The translations under genes were made by a program, and so were the position numbers. Of a DNA stretch of 64,000 nt, positions 16,907 to 28,991 are shown piece by piece (position 1 is the first letter of the stretch; each line of letters begins with the position of its first letter). The stretch comes from Blastocystis hominis. Its lineage: Eukaryota > Sar > Bigyra > Opalinata > Blastocystidae. The stretch covers positions 1,746,204 to 1,810,203 of the forward strand of contig NW_013171816.1 of the NCBI RefSeq assembly GCF_000151665.1, in the 5' to 3' direction. The notes beneath the pieces were generated by a model, which did no database searches, was not told the origin of the DNA, and saw only the letters and a list, made by a program, of their open reading frames with translations.

Positions 16907-17923
16907 TTACTCTTTCAACAGATCGTTCACTTGCTCTTCAATCAGGTCGCGCAGTTCCAAATGCTCCAGCCATTCCTTCGGAATGCTCTCTACACCGTTC
17001 GCAGCTCCCACAATGTATCCCGCGATGGCGCCCGTCGAATCGCTATCTCCCGAGTGGTTTACAGCGTCCAGCAAGGCCTGGCGTGTATCCGTGGAGTTCA
17101 GCAGCGACGACCACAGCCCAATCGCTAATGCCTCCTCTGCAACCCAGCCCTCGCCCAGCTTTATAAAAGCGTCACATCCTCGTTCTTTTAAGCGTGCTGT
17201 CTCCACTGCGCGCTTCAAATAAGGCACCAGCTGTTTGCACTCTGGCTTGGTTTCGATGAATTCAATCATGCTGTTTGCGGCTTTTTCGAGGGGCTCGCCG
17301 TCCAAAAGGAGCCGAAGAAGCACGCATAAAGCACCACCAGAGGTCCAGCCAAGAATGTGACCGTGCGTAAGTGCGGAGGAGTCACAACCCAACATGTAAG
17401 CCTCCTCGAGGGTTTTGGCGTATATTGCGATAGGCGCCACGCGCATCACAGTTCCACAGCCCTTACTATCGTTCGCTGGGTGATCTGGAGTGAAGAATGT
17501 ACCTTCAGCAAGAGCAGTTAAGCACGTTCTTCCGGGACATCGTGAAGCCGTTAGCGGTTTATTCTTACCGTTCTTTGTTAGCTCGTCGTTCTTCAATTCA
17601 TCAATGTTGTAGGGAGCATTTTTGAGAAACTGATCTGAATGCAGTTGACTTCTGCTCCAGCGCAAATAAGATTTATGGATTTCCACAAGAGTATCGTGAT
17701 AATCACACTTTTTCTTTCTGGCATTCAATAAGCCTTCAGCAGTGTACACCGACATCTGAGTATCGTCTGTGATCAATGCACTGCCGTTACTCAGGACCAT
17801 ATGTGTTAATCCCGTCGGTCCATACTTCGCTCTTATATTACTTATGCTCATAAACTCAATTATTCCGCCCAGTGCATCACCGCAGGCTCCAGCCAGTAAA
17901 CAACCCTTCGCTCTAGAAAGCAT
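16907..17923 (-). CDS. ADP-ribosylglycohydrolase (DraG/ARH family)
   Basis: Removes ADP-ribose from modified proteins or related substrates. The 338-residue single-exon frame is the usual length. It keeps the metal-binding and catalytic motifs: GDALGG near the N-terminus, TDDTQM around residue 53, an internal GCGTVMRVAP and the C-terminal HSGDSDSTGAIAG. It is one of very few genes here without introns, which suggests recent acquisition from bacteria (inference). It ends in TAA with a TTGTTTGTT about 25 bases downstream. The start faces the transporter gene with only 40 bases between them. Confidence 0.93.
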   Translation of the reverse strand: MLSRAKGCLLAGACGDALGGIIEFMSISNIRAKYGPTGLTHMVLSNGSALITDDTQMSVYTAEGLLNARKKKCDYHDTLVEIHKSYLRWSRSQLHSDQFLKNAPYNIDELKNDELTKNGKNKPLTASRCPGRTCLTALAEGTFFTPDHPANDSKGCGTVMRVAPIAIYAKTLEEAYMLGCDSSALTHGHILGWTSGGALCVLLRLLLDGEPLEKAANSMIEFIETKPECKQLVPYLKRAVETARLKERGCDAFIKLGEGWVAEEALAIGLWSSLLNSTDTRQALLDAVNHSGDSDSTGAIAGYIVGAANGVESIPKEWLEHLELRDLIEEQVNDLLKE

Positions 17924-17963
17924 ACACGAAAAAAATAAAAAAAGTACTCTTCTTTCAGAAAAA
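17924..17963. promoter_or_regulatory. 40-bp bidirectional promoter region
   Basis: The ADP-ribosylglycohydrolase and MFS start codons are only 40 bases apart on opposite strands, so the two genes must share this interval or have promoters within transcribed DNA. The stretch is A-rich. I see no clear promoter element. Confidence 0.5.
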
Positions 17964-19312
17964 ATGGTAAAACCTAGTTATGGAGTTCAAATTTTGTTAC
18001 CCCTCTTTCTTTCATGCACTGCATACAATATTGTTAGAAGAGCGATTGGAGAAGCCGCTCCTGCTTTGATCGAGACTGGCTTCTTCGAGCGCTCTGACTA
18101 TGCTATGATCAACACCGTCTCTTTTATATTATATGGGTTGAGCAAGTTTTTCACCAGTCACCTTGTAAAGGGTAACTACTTCCTTTTGTATTCCTGGATA
18201 AGCACCGTTGTTTGCGTGCTCACATTCTTATGCGGAATCACTTGTTCGGCTGTGTATCCGAGTTTTCACCTGTTCTTCGTTTTGTGGTCCACAAACTACA
18301 TTTTCATTGGCTCCTTGTGGCCTATAATCTGTATCATCATCAAACAGTGGATTCCCGATCATTGTAGTGGGTTGTTCGTTTGATTCCCTCTAGTGCGTGG
18401 GCTATACTGGTCCGTGATCTGCTGTTGCAGTTCGGTTGGTACGATTATATGTAATACTCTATCCCGAACTGTGAGTGGTGATCCAAAGCAGATATACTTC
18501 CTTTCCAGCTTCCTCGTTCTTCTCTCCCTCTCCTCCCTCTATTATCTCTTTCCCAAGGACGAAAAGAGCAATGTTCGCTTCGCTTCTCTTCTCTTCTCTC
18601 ATCTAGACTTCCGATTCCAGCGACTCATCGCAGGACTACTCTAGTTTTACCTCTATTTCCTTTCCTGATATCCTCTCCATCATTCTCATCCTGCTCTCTG
18701 TTCTCCTCGTAATTCTTTATTATTATTACTCCATTTCTCACTCTCCAGAGTACTTTCAACCAGCGCCTTATTTCCGACTGGGGTTTGCTCATGTTCCCCA
18801 AGATCGTTCGCAACGAAGCCATTGCCGCCAAAAGCGCTTCCGCGATTAGCTTCATCGAGATCGGCGGGATTCTCGGCACTCTCTGGTGTGGCTGGTTTAC
18901 CGACGCCTACATGGTGAGTCGGTCGATGATCTGCAGCGTCAGCTCCATCGCCGCGGGCTTGTGCGTCTCCGCGCTGAGCACCGCCGAGAAGGAGCGTTTG
19001 TTCGAAGGCGCGTGCTTCCTGCTGGGCTTCTTTTTGTACATTCCCTACTCGTTCAGCGAACTGATTGCATTGGAAAGCGTGGACAGTCGCTACACGAACT
19101 TCATGATCAGCATGAACGGGCTGATGTCCCCGCTGGGAAGCGTGTTTTCTGGAATTCCGGTGAATCGGATGATCGAGCGAATGGGGTGGAGGTTCCTCCC
19201 TCGGTTCCTGCTGTACATGTTCGTTACGTTTGCTTTGTTGCTGTGGTTCAATTCGATTGTGCGGAGAGTGGGAAAGGACAGCAAGGAGATTTGTGATGTT
19301 TGTTCGAACTAA
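17964..19312 (+). CDS. MFS transporter, sugar-phosphate/glycerol-3-phosphate antiporter type
   Basis: Polytopic membrane protein with about twelve hydrophobic segments in two halves split by a polar loop. IPDHCMRGLYWSV and the GGILGTLWCGWFTD stretch after helix 7 resemble the SLC37/GlpT group; the substrate cannot be told from sequence alone. Rebuilt with introns of 27 nt (ending CCCTCTAG near 18391), 33-34 nt (near 18560-18605) and about 40 nt (near 18710-18748). An encoded TAA lies at 19310-19312, but the frame meets ATT TG at 19292-19293, exactly three bases before TGTTTGTT, so the transcript may end there with TGA made by polyadenylation and lose the last residues. Confidence 0.8.
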
Positions 19313-20819
19313 CAGAAAACGATTTGATTTCGCGATAGATCGCTTCAGCGCATTGCGAAAACTCGCCGCCCAGGCGTTTTAGCAGATTGGGATAGAGCTG
19401 GCTGCGATCGATGGAGTCTATGGCTTATTCCGCCGCATTGTGAAGACTGTTAAACAGCAGATCGTCCACATGATCGATGTGCACCGGAATAAACTGCTGC
19501 AGTGCGATCCACGAATGCATTGCTTCAACTCTGCAGTGAAGGAGCCATTCATTTGGTTGTGAGTGAGTTTATTGTTGTTTAATTCAACTCATTTCAAGTT
19601 TCAATTCAAGTTTCAATTCAAGTTTCAATTCAAGTTTCAATTCAAGTTTCAATTCAAGTTTCGATTTCAATTCATTTCAATTAAGTTTCAATTTCAATAT
19701 TGATGATGATGATGATTCTGTGAAAAGGATATGAATAGAGTGAGAGCGAGGCCACACACATCGGAATACTCTTCATCGTCCCGCACGAGCGCGACAGATC
19801 CAAGCACACTCGCTCATACTCATCCGTCGCCAGCAATCCGTTCGATTCTTCCACGAATTCCATTTCATTCCGCGTCGATTCGCTCACATTCCCCAGCGAC
19901 GCCAGCACGATTCGATTCGAATTCTCCTCCATCTCCCCCAAAATCGGGTGTTGCGAACTGTACCGATCGTACACCGAATCCCACTGTTTCCACGATTCCA
20001 AAGACCGCAGTGGTGGTAGAGGGTTCTCCGTTTCCACCTTGGTTCCACGCATTTCGCTCTCCAGTTCTGGAGGCAAAACCGAGACGCGACGACGCGAACC
20101 GATCTGGGCATTGCCCGGCGATGCCGGGATTTCCTGCTTCTGAAGCTGCGCGGCGTGTTTGATCAGCAAGTGTTTGGATTCGAAGAGTTCTCTGGAGTCG
20201 GGGAACACGCTACGGTCGATCGAGAGAAGATGATCTACTCCATGGGGTGGACGACGGGATACACGCTCTGCTGAGGGTCCAGCAAGTATTTCTAGAGAGA
20301 ATGCAGGAAGAGGAATACGAGGAAGGCGGGATAGTGGGCGTTCTCGAAGCCTTCTCGCTCGGGACAGACGGAATCGAGCAGAACGAGGGCTGGGTGAGCT
20401 AATAGAACGCAGCCCTTGTAGGATGATTGATTGGGGGGAAGAAGAGTGGGGTTGAGACGATCATAAAACTCACGGACTAGGAATGAACAAAGAAAAGGAG
20501 TTGTATCTTCACGGGGTGCAGGGAGAGATGGCTCTGCGAAATAGTCCTTGTTCTTTGCGTGGTTTAGTTGGTGATTGAGATAATCTGTGAGTCGGAGAAG
20601 GATGTTAATATTCCTGTTTGTTAGGAGACATGATAAAAACGACGATTCTTCACTTGAGAAGTCGGCGTCTTCCTCCGCCTTCTTTTTGATGAACGCTGTA
20701 AGCGATGTTCCAAACGTATAAACTGGCCGATCTCTAGATATTACAAAATAAAAAGAAAAACTACTGAAGGAACTCGCTAAGCAGAGTTTGACAACCAGTG
20801 AGTTCTTTCTGATTTCCAT
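19248..20819 (-). CDS. Unidentified intron-containing protein
   Basis: Several exons clearly read as protein, including TDYLNHQLNHAKNKD, SFLVREFYDRLNPTLLPP, HLLIKHAAQLQKQEIP, HSWIALQQFIPVHIDHVDDL and SQLYPNLLKRLGGEFSQC. I could not place it in a family. A TAA at 19425-19427 falls inside a good 30-nt intron (GTCTTC...CCATAG), so it is not a disruption. One intron, around 19533-19757, is much longer than usual and contains a 12-base satellite. Some exon joins, notably near 20220-20295, are unresolved. The 3' end converges on and slightly overlaps the MFS gene. Boundaries are approximate. Confidence 0.5.
19595..19690. repeat. 12-bp tandem repeat TTTCAATTCAAG
   Basis: About six copies of TTTCAATTCAAG with degenerate flanking copies. 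It lies in the long intron of the unidentified minus-strand gene. Confidence 0.9.
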
Positions 20820-20999
20820 TCTTGATTTTGCGATAATAATAGACGAGAGAATCTTGAGTCAACAAACACTTTCAAATGAATGCAGCAAACACGATCTCTA
20901 CCTTAAGCACAGGCTCCTTGTCAAACAATGCAGCCTTCTTGAGGAGTGAGTAATAGATCCCTCTTGCGAGGTTTGAATACATGATTCAAACAAACAATA

Positions 21000-22082
21000 C
21001 ACCTTAATTGACGGTTCAAACTATCACTCCGACTTCTACTCCTTCCCCGAAGAGGTGTCGAGTTGGGGCTTGTATTGGGGCTTGAATTAGGGCTGGGACT
21101 GGGGCTAGGGCTAGGGCTTCGGCTACGATTCCAACTTGGACTTCTGCTTCTGCTTCGATTTCGATATCGATTGTGGCTTTGGTTTTGATATTGGTATTGA
21201 CTTTGGTTCTGATTCTGATTCTGGTTAGGGTTTTGGCTTTGGCTTTGGTTTTGGTTTTGGTTTCGACTCCGATTGGCAATCGCACCTCCCTCCTGGCTTT
21301 CACCCGTTATGCTTCGCCTCCTCTTTCCTCCTCGCACAGGAGAAGACGTTCGGCTAGTCGATGACGCAGAATCGCTGGAGGATGCGCGATGATCGAAATA
21401 GTATTCCACGAAGAACTTTCTTCCCTTGAGGGTCTATTCTCATCGAATTCGTCGAAGCCTACGCCTCCTTTCAGCTGAGAGAACGCAGATTCGCAATCCG
21501 AAGAGGACTTGAAAGTGAGGACAGCGCTCTTCCGATCAGGCTTGTTGGCGGATGTGAAAAACTTGAGTGAGTATTCGGATTTGATTTGTAAAAGTTCTTT
21601 GCGAAAAGTCTCTTCCGATAAATCGACTGGAACGTTGTGAAGACGAATGGAGGTCGGTGCTCCTTTTTCTTCTTTGGGTGACGATTTGGATGGGCTAGGA
21701 TCCTTGAAATAGGGGAGCTGCAGCTTATAGAGAAAATGCTTGAGATCTTGACTGATTGGCACAACTCGTAGACTTTTATCGTCAAGAATCTGGGAAAATT
21801 GAAACACCAATGTCCTACTCTGCCATTCATATTGAGAGCGAAATCAACGGACTGCTCATTTTGAAAAAAGACAACTGCAGTATCTTGAGCTTCTCCAGAT
21901 TGTTGATTCCGAATTACCTAGCGTATAGAGCCCGCAGAGAACACGGTACATTACAATGCGCAATTTCACCACATTCACGGAACAAATCATACAATTCGGT
22001 GTCTCCATATCGGTAGGGAATGCCTATTAATTCACGGATCGTCTCCAAATATACCGAACGCAACCACCCCCAGCTTTTCCAT
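21000..22082 (-). CDS. SR-type splicing factor with two RRMs and an RS domain
   Basis: RNA-binding splicing regulator. RRM1 starts at the N-terminus (MEKLGVVAFGIPYRYGDTEL ... FRECGEIAHCNV, then TAVVFFQNEQSVDFALNMNG). RRM2 follows (TSIRLHNVPVDLSEETF ... SAVLTFKSSSDCESAFSQL and GRKFFVEYYF). The tail is rich in Asn-Gln, then Arg-Ser and Ser-Pro dipeptides. Four introns of 28-32 nt restore the RRM folds. No stop is encoded at the natural end: the frame reads CGT CAA TTA AGG TG and three bases later TGTTTGTT, so polyadenylation would make TGA. Without this the frame runs 25 codons further into non-RS sequence. Confidence 0.85.
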
Positions 22083-22185
22083 TTCAAAAAAGATTTGTGC
22101 ATAGCAAACAAACAAACAAATCACCAAGCAAACAAACGTACTGTTCAACAAACAAAAGAGTCCAAAAGAACCTCCCGCTTACGAA

Positions 22186-22703
<518 letters not shown>

Positions 22704-22959
22704 TGTAAGCCTATTTGTAACCTCAACAGCACTACTTCTTACTTCTTTCGAACGATTATGAGATTACCATATTTCTTAATACGGGACAAGCTTTAACATA
22801 TGGCCCAATTAGGGTTGTCCCGATTATTGCTCTATTCTATTTCTCCTTGATTACTGATTTTACAATAGATTTAACACACCAGAGTCATAGTAGGGTGTTT
22901 GAAGAAACAGGATTAGGAGCGTTTTGATCTAATTACAATGATACACAGATAGAGAAGAA

Positions 22960-23180
22960 CAAGAAGGCAGAAAAAGACCAGGAATATCATAGAGCGCTTT
23001 TTCAAATTGTCTCTTGGAAGGAGCTGCATCACTTGGCCGTGGTTCTGGCCTCCAATTACGTAGCTCGGCTATCCATCAATCTCTGCAAACAGCTCAATTT
23101 ACCGTGGATTCTTCTTCTTCGAGCCGAATATTCATTTTCCTTGATTCGTCAGGTAGCCAAAAATAATTGTAATTGAACAC
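22960..23180 (+). CDS. Probable coding exon(s) of an unidentified small gene
   Basis: Plus-strand frame reading IEKNKKAEKDQEYHRALF, WKELHHLAVVLASNYVARL and NLPWILLLRAEYSFSLIR, ending at TGA near 23178 or at a GTAGCC splice donor. A 28-nt intron-like stretch (GTTTTGAT...CACAG) precedes it, but I could not find the first exon. Helical composition; family not recognised. Confidence 0.4.
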
Positions 23181-23244
23181 AATTTCTGAGCCCCGCGGTT
23201 ATTCCGTTATTCTCTAGGTGATGTAAAATAGGCTATTATTCAAG

Positions 23245-23725
23245 ATGCCGCGTACTATTGTTGATGTTGATCTCACGAATCCCCAGTTTTCTGGTTTTCT
23301 GATGAAGCAGAGTGAGGATCTTTCAGGATTTAGTGAGTGGCGTAGGTATGTGGTTGAAGACATGGAGAAAGCGATTCTTTATTCTGAAGGGTAATAAACT
23401 TTATTTTTCCAAGGGAACGAGAGTAATTTGGCTGTTTTGGGGCATTCACAATGGTAGGAGCCGCCACATGGAGTGATTGATTTGTCGAGATGCCAGACAG
23501 TAAAATCAGCCGATGAAAAGACACATAAGAAGTACTTTTTTTGTTTGTTGTTAGTTTATGTATAGGCATAGCATTGAAGTCTCGACGACAGAGCAGACGT
23601 ATTATATGTATGCCTCATCGGAGAAGGATAAGGACGAGTGGATCGGTGCAATTGGCCGGTACATGAACTTGTTGTTCCTGACCCCTAGTGCTATTGTCCA
23701 GGCAACGATTGCGGAACACGACTAA
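23245..23725 (+). CDS. Small PH-domain protein
   Basis: About 105 residues consisting essentially of one pleckstrin homology domain: FSGFLMKQSEDLSGF, then WRRKRFFILKGNKLYFSKG, a segment EPPHGVIDLSRCQTVKSA and the C-terminal helix DEWIGAIGRAIVQAT. Likely binds phosphoinositides or proteins at membranes. Introns are 22, 36, about 35 and 31 nt; the 22-nt one is very short but gives an exact WRRKRFF junction. It ends in TAA, with TGTTTGTT 18 bases later. It converges on the large signalling gene, 58 bases away. Confidence 0.8.
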
Positions 23726-23783
23726 TCTCTGTACTTTTGTCAATGTTTGTTGAAAACAATTCCAGCGAGCCGACTCTCTTTCG

Positions 23784-26700
23784 TTACCACGCAAAGTCTC
23801 CTTCGCTCTTCGGTATGTCCACCATTTCCGGCATTATCATCGGAGCAGGTACCGGCGAATTCTGCGATTGTCCTGGTTTGGGAGGTAGCGGTTTTCCTGG
23901 CGGCGTTGGCAGAGGACGTGCCGGTTTCCCTGGTTTCTCCGGTCTCTCCGGTCTTTCTGGTCTCTCCGGTCTCGGCGGTAGTGGCTTTCCTGGAGGCGTA
24001 GGCAACGGACGCGATGGTTTCGCGGGCAAAGTATCCTGTCCGGGAACTCCAGGCAACGGTTTCCCCGGTTTTCCTGGTCTCTCAGGTCTCTCAGGTCTCT
24101 CAGGTCTCTCAGGTCGCTCAGGTCGCTCAGGTCGCTGCGGCTTGGCGGGCTTTCCGGGTCTCTGCGGCTTGGCGGGAGCGAATCGAATGAAATCTTCGTC
24201 GGCTTCCTGCAGCGCCGCGGCGGTGCGACGCGATCGCGCGATGCTCTGCATCAAATACTCTACATCCCAACCCTTCTCCACACGCACCATCCCGCGCCAC
24301 CTGCATCTCCTCGCTCGTCAGCCCCTTGAAGGTCAAAAAGATCGACTACATCCGAGGGTTTCTCCGTTTCTACCGTGCTTTTCCCGTCCATTCCCTCCAA
24401 CCGCACTATCGCGTCGCTCTTCCCGTCCTGCATTCGGCTCAAAACCCCGTCCAAAGGCAGCACGCCCTCCCCCAGCACCTCGCCCTTCCCCGTTTCCACA
24501 CTTACCCGCAGTCCCGCCAGCACGGAAATGCCCATGGGACCGTCGCCCATTCGCTGGTTCTCGCCCCAATTCATCGGATTGGTCCGGAGATCACGTGTCA
24601 CGAACTCCTCGCCTTCCACCTCCTGCTGGAAATTGTCCAGTCCCGTGACTCGCACATGGGTCGGTCTATCCCTCACGCCCCGCGGTTATCTCCACGCCAG
24701 CGACTTGCCTCCCTCCCAGTCATTCACGCAGACCTGCAATCCCGCGAAGTCTCCATACGCCACTCCATTGGGCGCCAGCGCTTCTAGTCCTCACCGAATT
24801 CGATCGAACTCCACCGGACACAATTCCGTACCCGAAGAACTTCCATCGAAGCAGCTCGCACAGCTGTTTCAACTCGTGCTTGTCCAGATCCAGCAGCGCG
24901 CACTCGTCGATCGTCCAGATTTCCTCGCTGCTTCCATTCAGAATCGCTCCCTTCGGAATGAAACGCTCGCCCGCACTCTCTATTTCTGGAGTTCCACGTT
25001 TCCACCCTACCGTCGATTCCCAGATCAAACTCGTTATCGTCTTCCGCGGGAATACGCTCCTTTCCGCTGCGAGCTGTGCCGTCCAATAGGATTCGGAACT
25101 GTTTCCGCGGTTTTTCGGGATTCCAAATGCGTTTATTCGCGGCACACGTCAAGCCTCCGAAGAGCTCCGAAATGAGATCGATAATCGCGGGAGTCGCCTT
25201 CTGGAGGGGCAGTTGATGGTGATTGACCCACGCGAACATGCGCTGGTCAAACTGCTTCGCTGCCTCGCTTTGCTGCTCGTCCATCTTCGATGAAACGCCC
25301 GTCCAAAACCGACCTGCACGTAGGTGGCGTAAGAATCGCGGGAAAGAACCCACAACAGCGAGTCATCGGCGATCTTCACAGTGTAGTTGCAGATTCCCGC
25401 GGGAAGCAGATACTCGGTTCCGAACGAAGTTCCCGGACCCAGAGACGCGATGATGACATCTTCGCCTACCTGTCAATCCTCCCGCGGTTTTCGCACCCTC
25501 CACCTCCATCGAAATATTCACCTTTCCCGCGATTATGTAAAACGCTGCCGCCAAATCGGCTCCAGGCGAAGCCAGCACTTTCCCGCGGTTCTTGCACACG
25601 GTTTTGAGCTGTGTGCGAAGCAGAGCGATCTACGCCTCACAAAGGGTAGAAACGTAGAAACGGCGTTCTGGTCGAAATCGCTAATGAGCCCATCGAGAAT
25701 GGAGAGCAACGCCGTGATGGACTGTCCCTTCAGCAGGCGTTTCAGCGACATGGCGAGGAGCGGCGCGGTGGTCTGCATCTGCTTCAGCGCGTGGTCCGAG
25801 AGCGTCAACGCGACGCAGTCGGTCAGCGCGATGGCGGAGTAATAGCAGGCTTCCTGAAGAATGGCTTCGCCGCCGAGCCAGTCTCCCTTCTGCATCACGC
25901 CGATCTCATAAGCCTCGTTGACGCACTGAATGGACCCGCGCACCAGCACCATCAGCGACGCATTGGACGTGTCGCCCTCGCGCAGAAGCACCGTGTTCGA
26001 GCGAATCAGCGAGAAGGAGAAGAATCGGAGAAGCGTGGACACGTCCGATTCGCTGATTGGACGGAGCTTCCCGCGGGAATTCACGCAGAAACGGAAAAAG
26101 AGGCAGCGACTGATGTTCGAGAGAGCCGTTGCGGAGTCCACCGCGGGAATCAGCTGATTGTGAGGAGTGGAGCGAAAAGGGACCATTTTGGGAATGGGAC
26201 ATTTCTGAGCAGATGGTCCCATTCGAAGCAAAACGGCGCCAGCAACGGGGAAATGGTCGGAATCGCCGATTCGACGAACTGCGTCATATCTACAGAATTA
26301 AAAAAAATATAAAGGAGATTTGTGGAATTACTGGTACACAAAAACACGTGCATCGGGAACAGAATCGGTTCGCACTAAGATTCGGTCCGTGTATCTAGGG
26401 AATAGTGTTCCGAAACCCCCACGAAGGTGTTCGCTGTGTGTTGTCCCCCTTCATTCTCCACTCATAAGAATTCGCCACACGCGTCAAATCCGAGTAATCT
26501 CCAGGGTTGCCCAGATCGCCTTTCTATGATTCAGGAATTCCAAAAATAAAGCCTACGTATTTTTTATAGGTTGGAGCAAAGGAAGGAAGGTCCAATTCCT
26601 GGAATCCAGGGAAGGAAACGCCCATCGAAAGAGAGGGAAGAAGTTGGTCATTGTCAAGAAGAGCGGCTTGCGATTCTTTGTTGTGCAATCCCACGAAATT

Positions 26701-28230
26701 GTGAATGTGCTGAAGACACTAGTTGTTATACGCTCTAACAAGAAATCGAACTGTTTCAGGATCCATGGTGATTCGATAATTCAAGTCACCCATTAAAAAC
26801 ACAATTCCAGAGTCGTCGCTTTTTACAAATGCATCCACAAGCGCTCTACCCATCATCAATCAACCCCACTCCTTTCTCCTACACGGCATCCGCATTTCGC
26901 TTCTCCAGCTTCGACACTCCGTTCTGATCCGAAGCCAAATGGCAGCAAATGAAATCGATGTGGGTATTGTCCGAGAGCGAGTCATTCCACGAGTTTACAT
27001 TGAGCGGACAACGAATGTGCACGCCGCCCTTATTTCCCGCTCGCGTGATGACCAAGTTCGCGCCTAAAGCGAGCGATTTGGTGGTGATGTCGTGGAAGGG
27101 AATGAGTCCGCATTGAATCAAATCGATTTTCACGAAAAGCTGCATGGAAAACAAACAGAAGAGCAATACAATCAGCGCGATGTAGCCGTGGAAACCCACC
27201 TCGCGGCGCGTGCTTCCTACTTTCTCCGTGATCGACACGTAGTCGCTTCCGATCACGCCGTTAATTCGGGTTTCGAGCTCAGGGAGGTCTGAATTGGAGG
27301 AACAACGCAGAAGGGATACGCATGCATTCTTCGACGCCGACAGCGATCAAATCGAAGAAATGAGGGATCCATTCTTCGATGTTGTAGGGAGGCTCGCATT
27401 CGCCCATGTTCCAGGTACCTGTCCACACGTTGAGAGACTGGGAGTGAGTGGGAAAGAGAGCAAAAGAAAACGAATGTATCGCCTTTGTCGCCTTTCAGAT
27501 TGCGAAGAAGCGACGGGGTGAGCTTCGCGGAGAGCTGCTGCTGGGCTGCTGCGTGGTGTTTTGCAAGATCCGCTGGCTATGGGCAATTAGAACGAACAAG
27601 CAAAAAGTAAACTCGTCGGGTCTGGGGAGTAATGCCAATGCCAGGAGTTGTATAGTCGTCTTCGTCAATACAAGGGAAATCTCTTCCCTCCTCTCCCAAA
27701 AACTAGAATCAACGAAAAAAGAATAGGAAAACCTCGATGTTCGACTCAATTGCGTAAAACCAGTCACTGAAGTCAGAATCCAACACAGCTTCAAACTCGA
27801 AGTAGCGATCTTCATTTTCATTGTAGAGGTAAAACCGTTTCTGAATCTGCTCATCCTGATTTACAGAACATCCAAACAAGTTAATGCAAGCCTAAATGAA
27901 AGGAAAAAAGGGGTTTTACAATAGCATTGCTATCACCGGGGTTTTCATAGATAACCAAGCGATCCGGAAGTAAAACGGCACATCGTTTAGAATAGCTACT
28001 AGACCGAGCTCCCTTTTTCAATAAAAAACCACTTTTCACAACAGGTTCTTCAAAAGTGGGGACTGAGCGGTGGCTATCCATTGAAATCAAGAGAAACCAA
28101 AATACAGTCTCCGGTGACGCAGGCAAACATACTGGGGCATCTCGGCTCCCCTTCGCTTCAGGAACTGTCTTTTGCAGGTGCAACCCTTATGAATGCACTC
28201 CATATACACTAGTTCATCGGAATTGGACAT
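23784..28230 (-). CDS. Multidomain protein: PH, inositol polyphosphate 5-phosphatase, cNMP-binding domains, C2, proline-rich tail
   Basis: One gene rebuilt from many small exons with introns of about 27-43 nt. Order: a short Cys/His-rich N-terminus (MECIHKGCTCKR ... YVCLRHRR); a PH domain (SGFLLKKGARSSSYSKRC to DSDFSDWFYAIESNIE); an IPPc catalytic domain with VWTGTWNMG, AGNKGGVHIR, ICCHLAS, the catalytic GDLNYRI, APTYKKY, RTPSYTDRIL and the final GDSDHFPVAG; two cyclic-nucleotide-binding folds (LMVLVRGSIQCVNE with GDWLGGEAILQE, and FYIIAGKVNISME with GPGTSFGTEYLLP); an unassigned segment; a C2 domain with TRDLRTNPMNWGE; and a tail of RPE and GKPLPP repeats able to bind SH3-type modules. IPPc and cNMP parts lie in one uninterrupted frame (26289 down to about 25650), so the fusion is real. 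Predicted to remove the 5-phosphate from phosphoinositides under cyclic-nucleotide control (inference). Confidence 0.82.
23870..24180. repeat. Proline-rich coding repeats
   Basis: Two types of coding repeat alternate: a longer unit around LPTPPGKPLPP that occurs twice, and runs of a 9-base unit giving Arg-Pro-Glu (six or more in a row around 24080-24145). They form the tail of the large signalling protein and probably vary in number between strains. Confidence 0.85.
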
Positions 28231-28296
28231 TCTTACAGTATATGGCAAGATAATAATGATCTGTTCTTGCTTTCTAAGTTTGTGTGATATGGTATT

Positions 28297-28402
28297 TTGT
28301 GGAAAAATGATAGTAATATAATTGCTATTCCATTTTGGAACGGAACCAAGGGTATTAAAAGGCATTTTGAGTTACCATCTTTTGTACCCTTAGAAAAGGA
28401 AA

Positions 28403-28440
<38 letters not shown>

Positions 28441-28581
28441 GTACTATGGTATACAGTACAAAAAGTGATTAGATCTGATATAGAAAAAGAAAAATGGCAA
28501 AAGTTGAGAGAGAGGGCTTTTTACAATTCTACAGAAAACCTTCCAGATCCATACCAAGATTTTACCAATATTTGTAGCTAA
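28297..28581 (+). CDS. Possible small single-span membrane protein
   Basis: 94-codon frame with a central helix made of an Ile/Leu run encoded by an (ATA)n/(TTA)n microsatellite at about 28402-28440, followed by a charged tail (EKEKWQKLRERAF). Codon content after the repeat looks protein-like. No family recognised; a chance frame over a microsatellite is possible. Confidence 0.35.
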
Positions 28582-28991
28582 TGTATACTACGTAAGCAGT
28601 GAATTTGCTATTAATAAACAAATGAATAAAAACGTAGAAAGAGTGTGGATATTTTCCCATTATCATACAGTGTGATGTTCTCCCTGAAGATACATAAAAT
28701 ATCACAGTTCTATTCCACTACCACACAATAAAATGAAAATTCACGATTCTTGATAACAGTCCTTGAAGAAAACCCTGCTTTCGCTTTATTCTTATACCCG
28801 CACAGTTCTTTACCTCACGAATGCAATACTCACACACTTCTCCAATAGGTACATATCGCTATTCTGCAAACGGATAACCACATTAATATCCCTTCATCTC
28901 ATTAGAAAAATAAAAATAAAGCAATGCCTCAATGCCAGAAACCTAGGTATGATACGAACAATGTGAAAAAGTATTTCTATTCTTGTTCAGC
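28582..28991. other. AT-rich spacer upstream of dymeclin
   Basis: No coding signal or repeat of note. Confidence 0.5.

Noticed and set aside
19425-19427. In-frame TAA suggesting a recoded or broken host gene
   Set aside because: It lies inside a normal 30-nt GT-AG intron that restores the frame.
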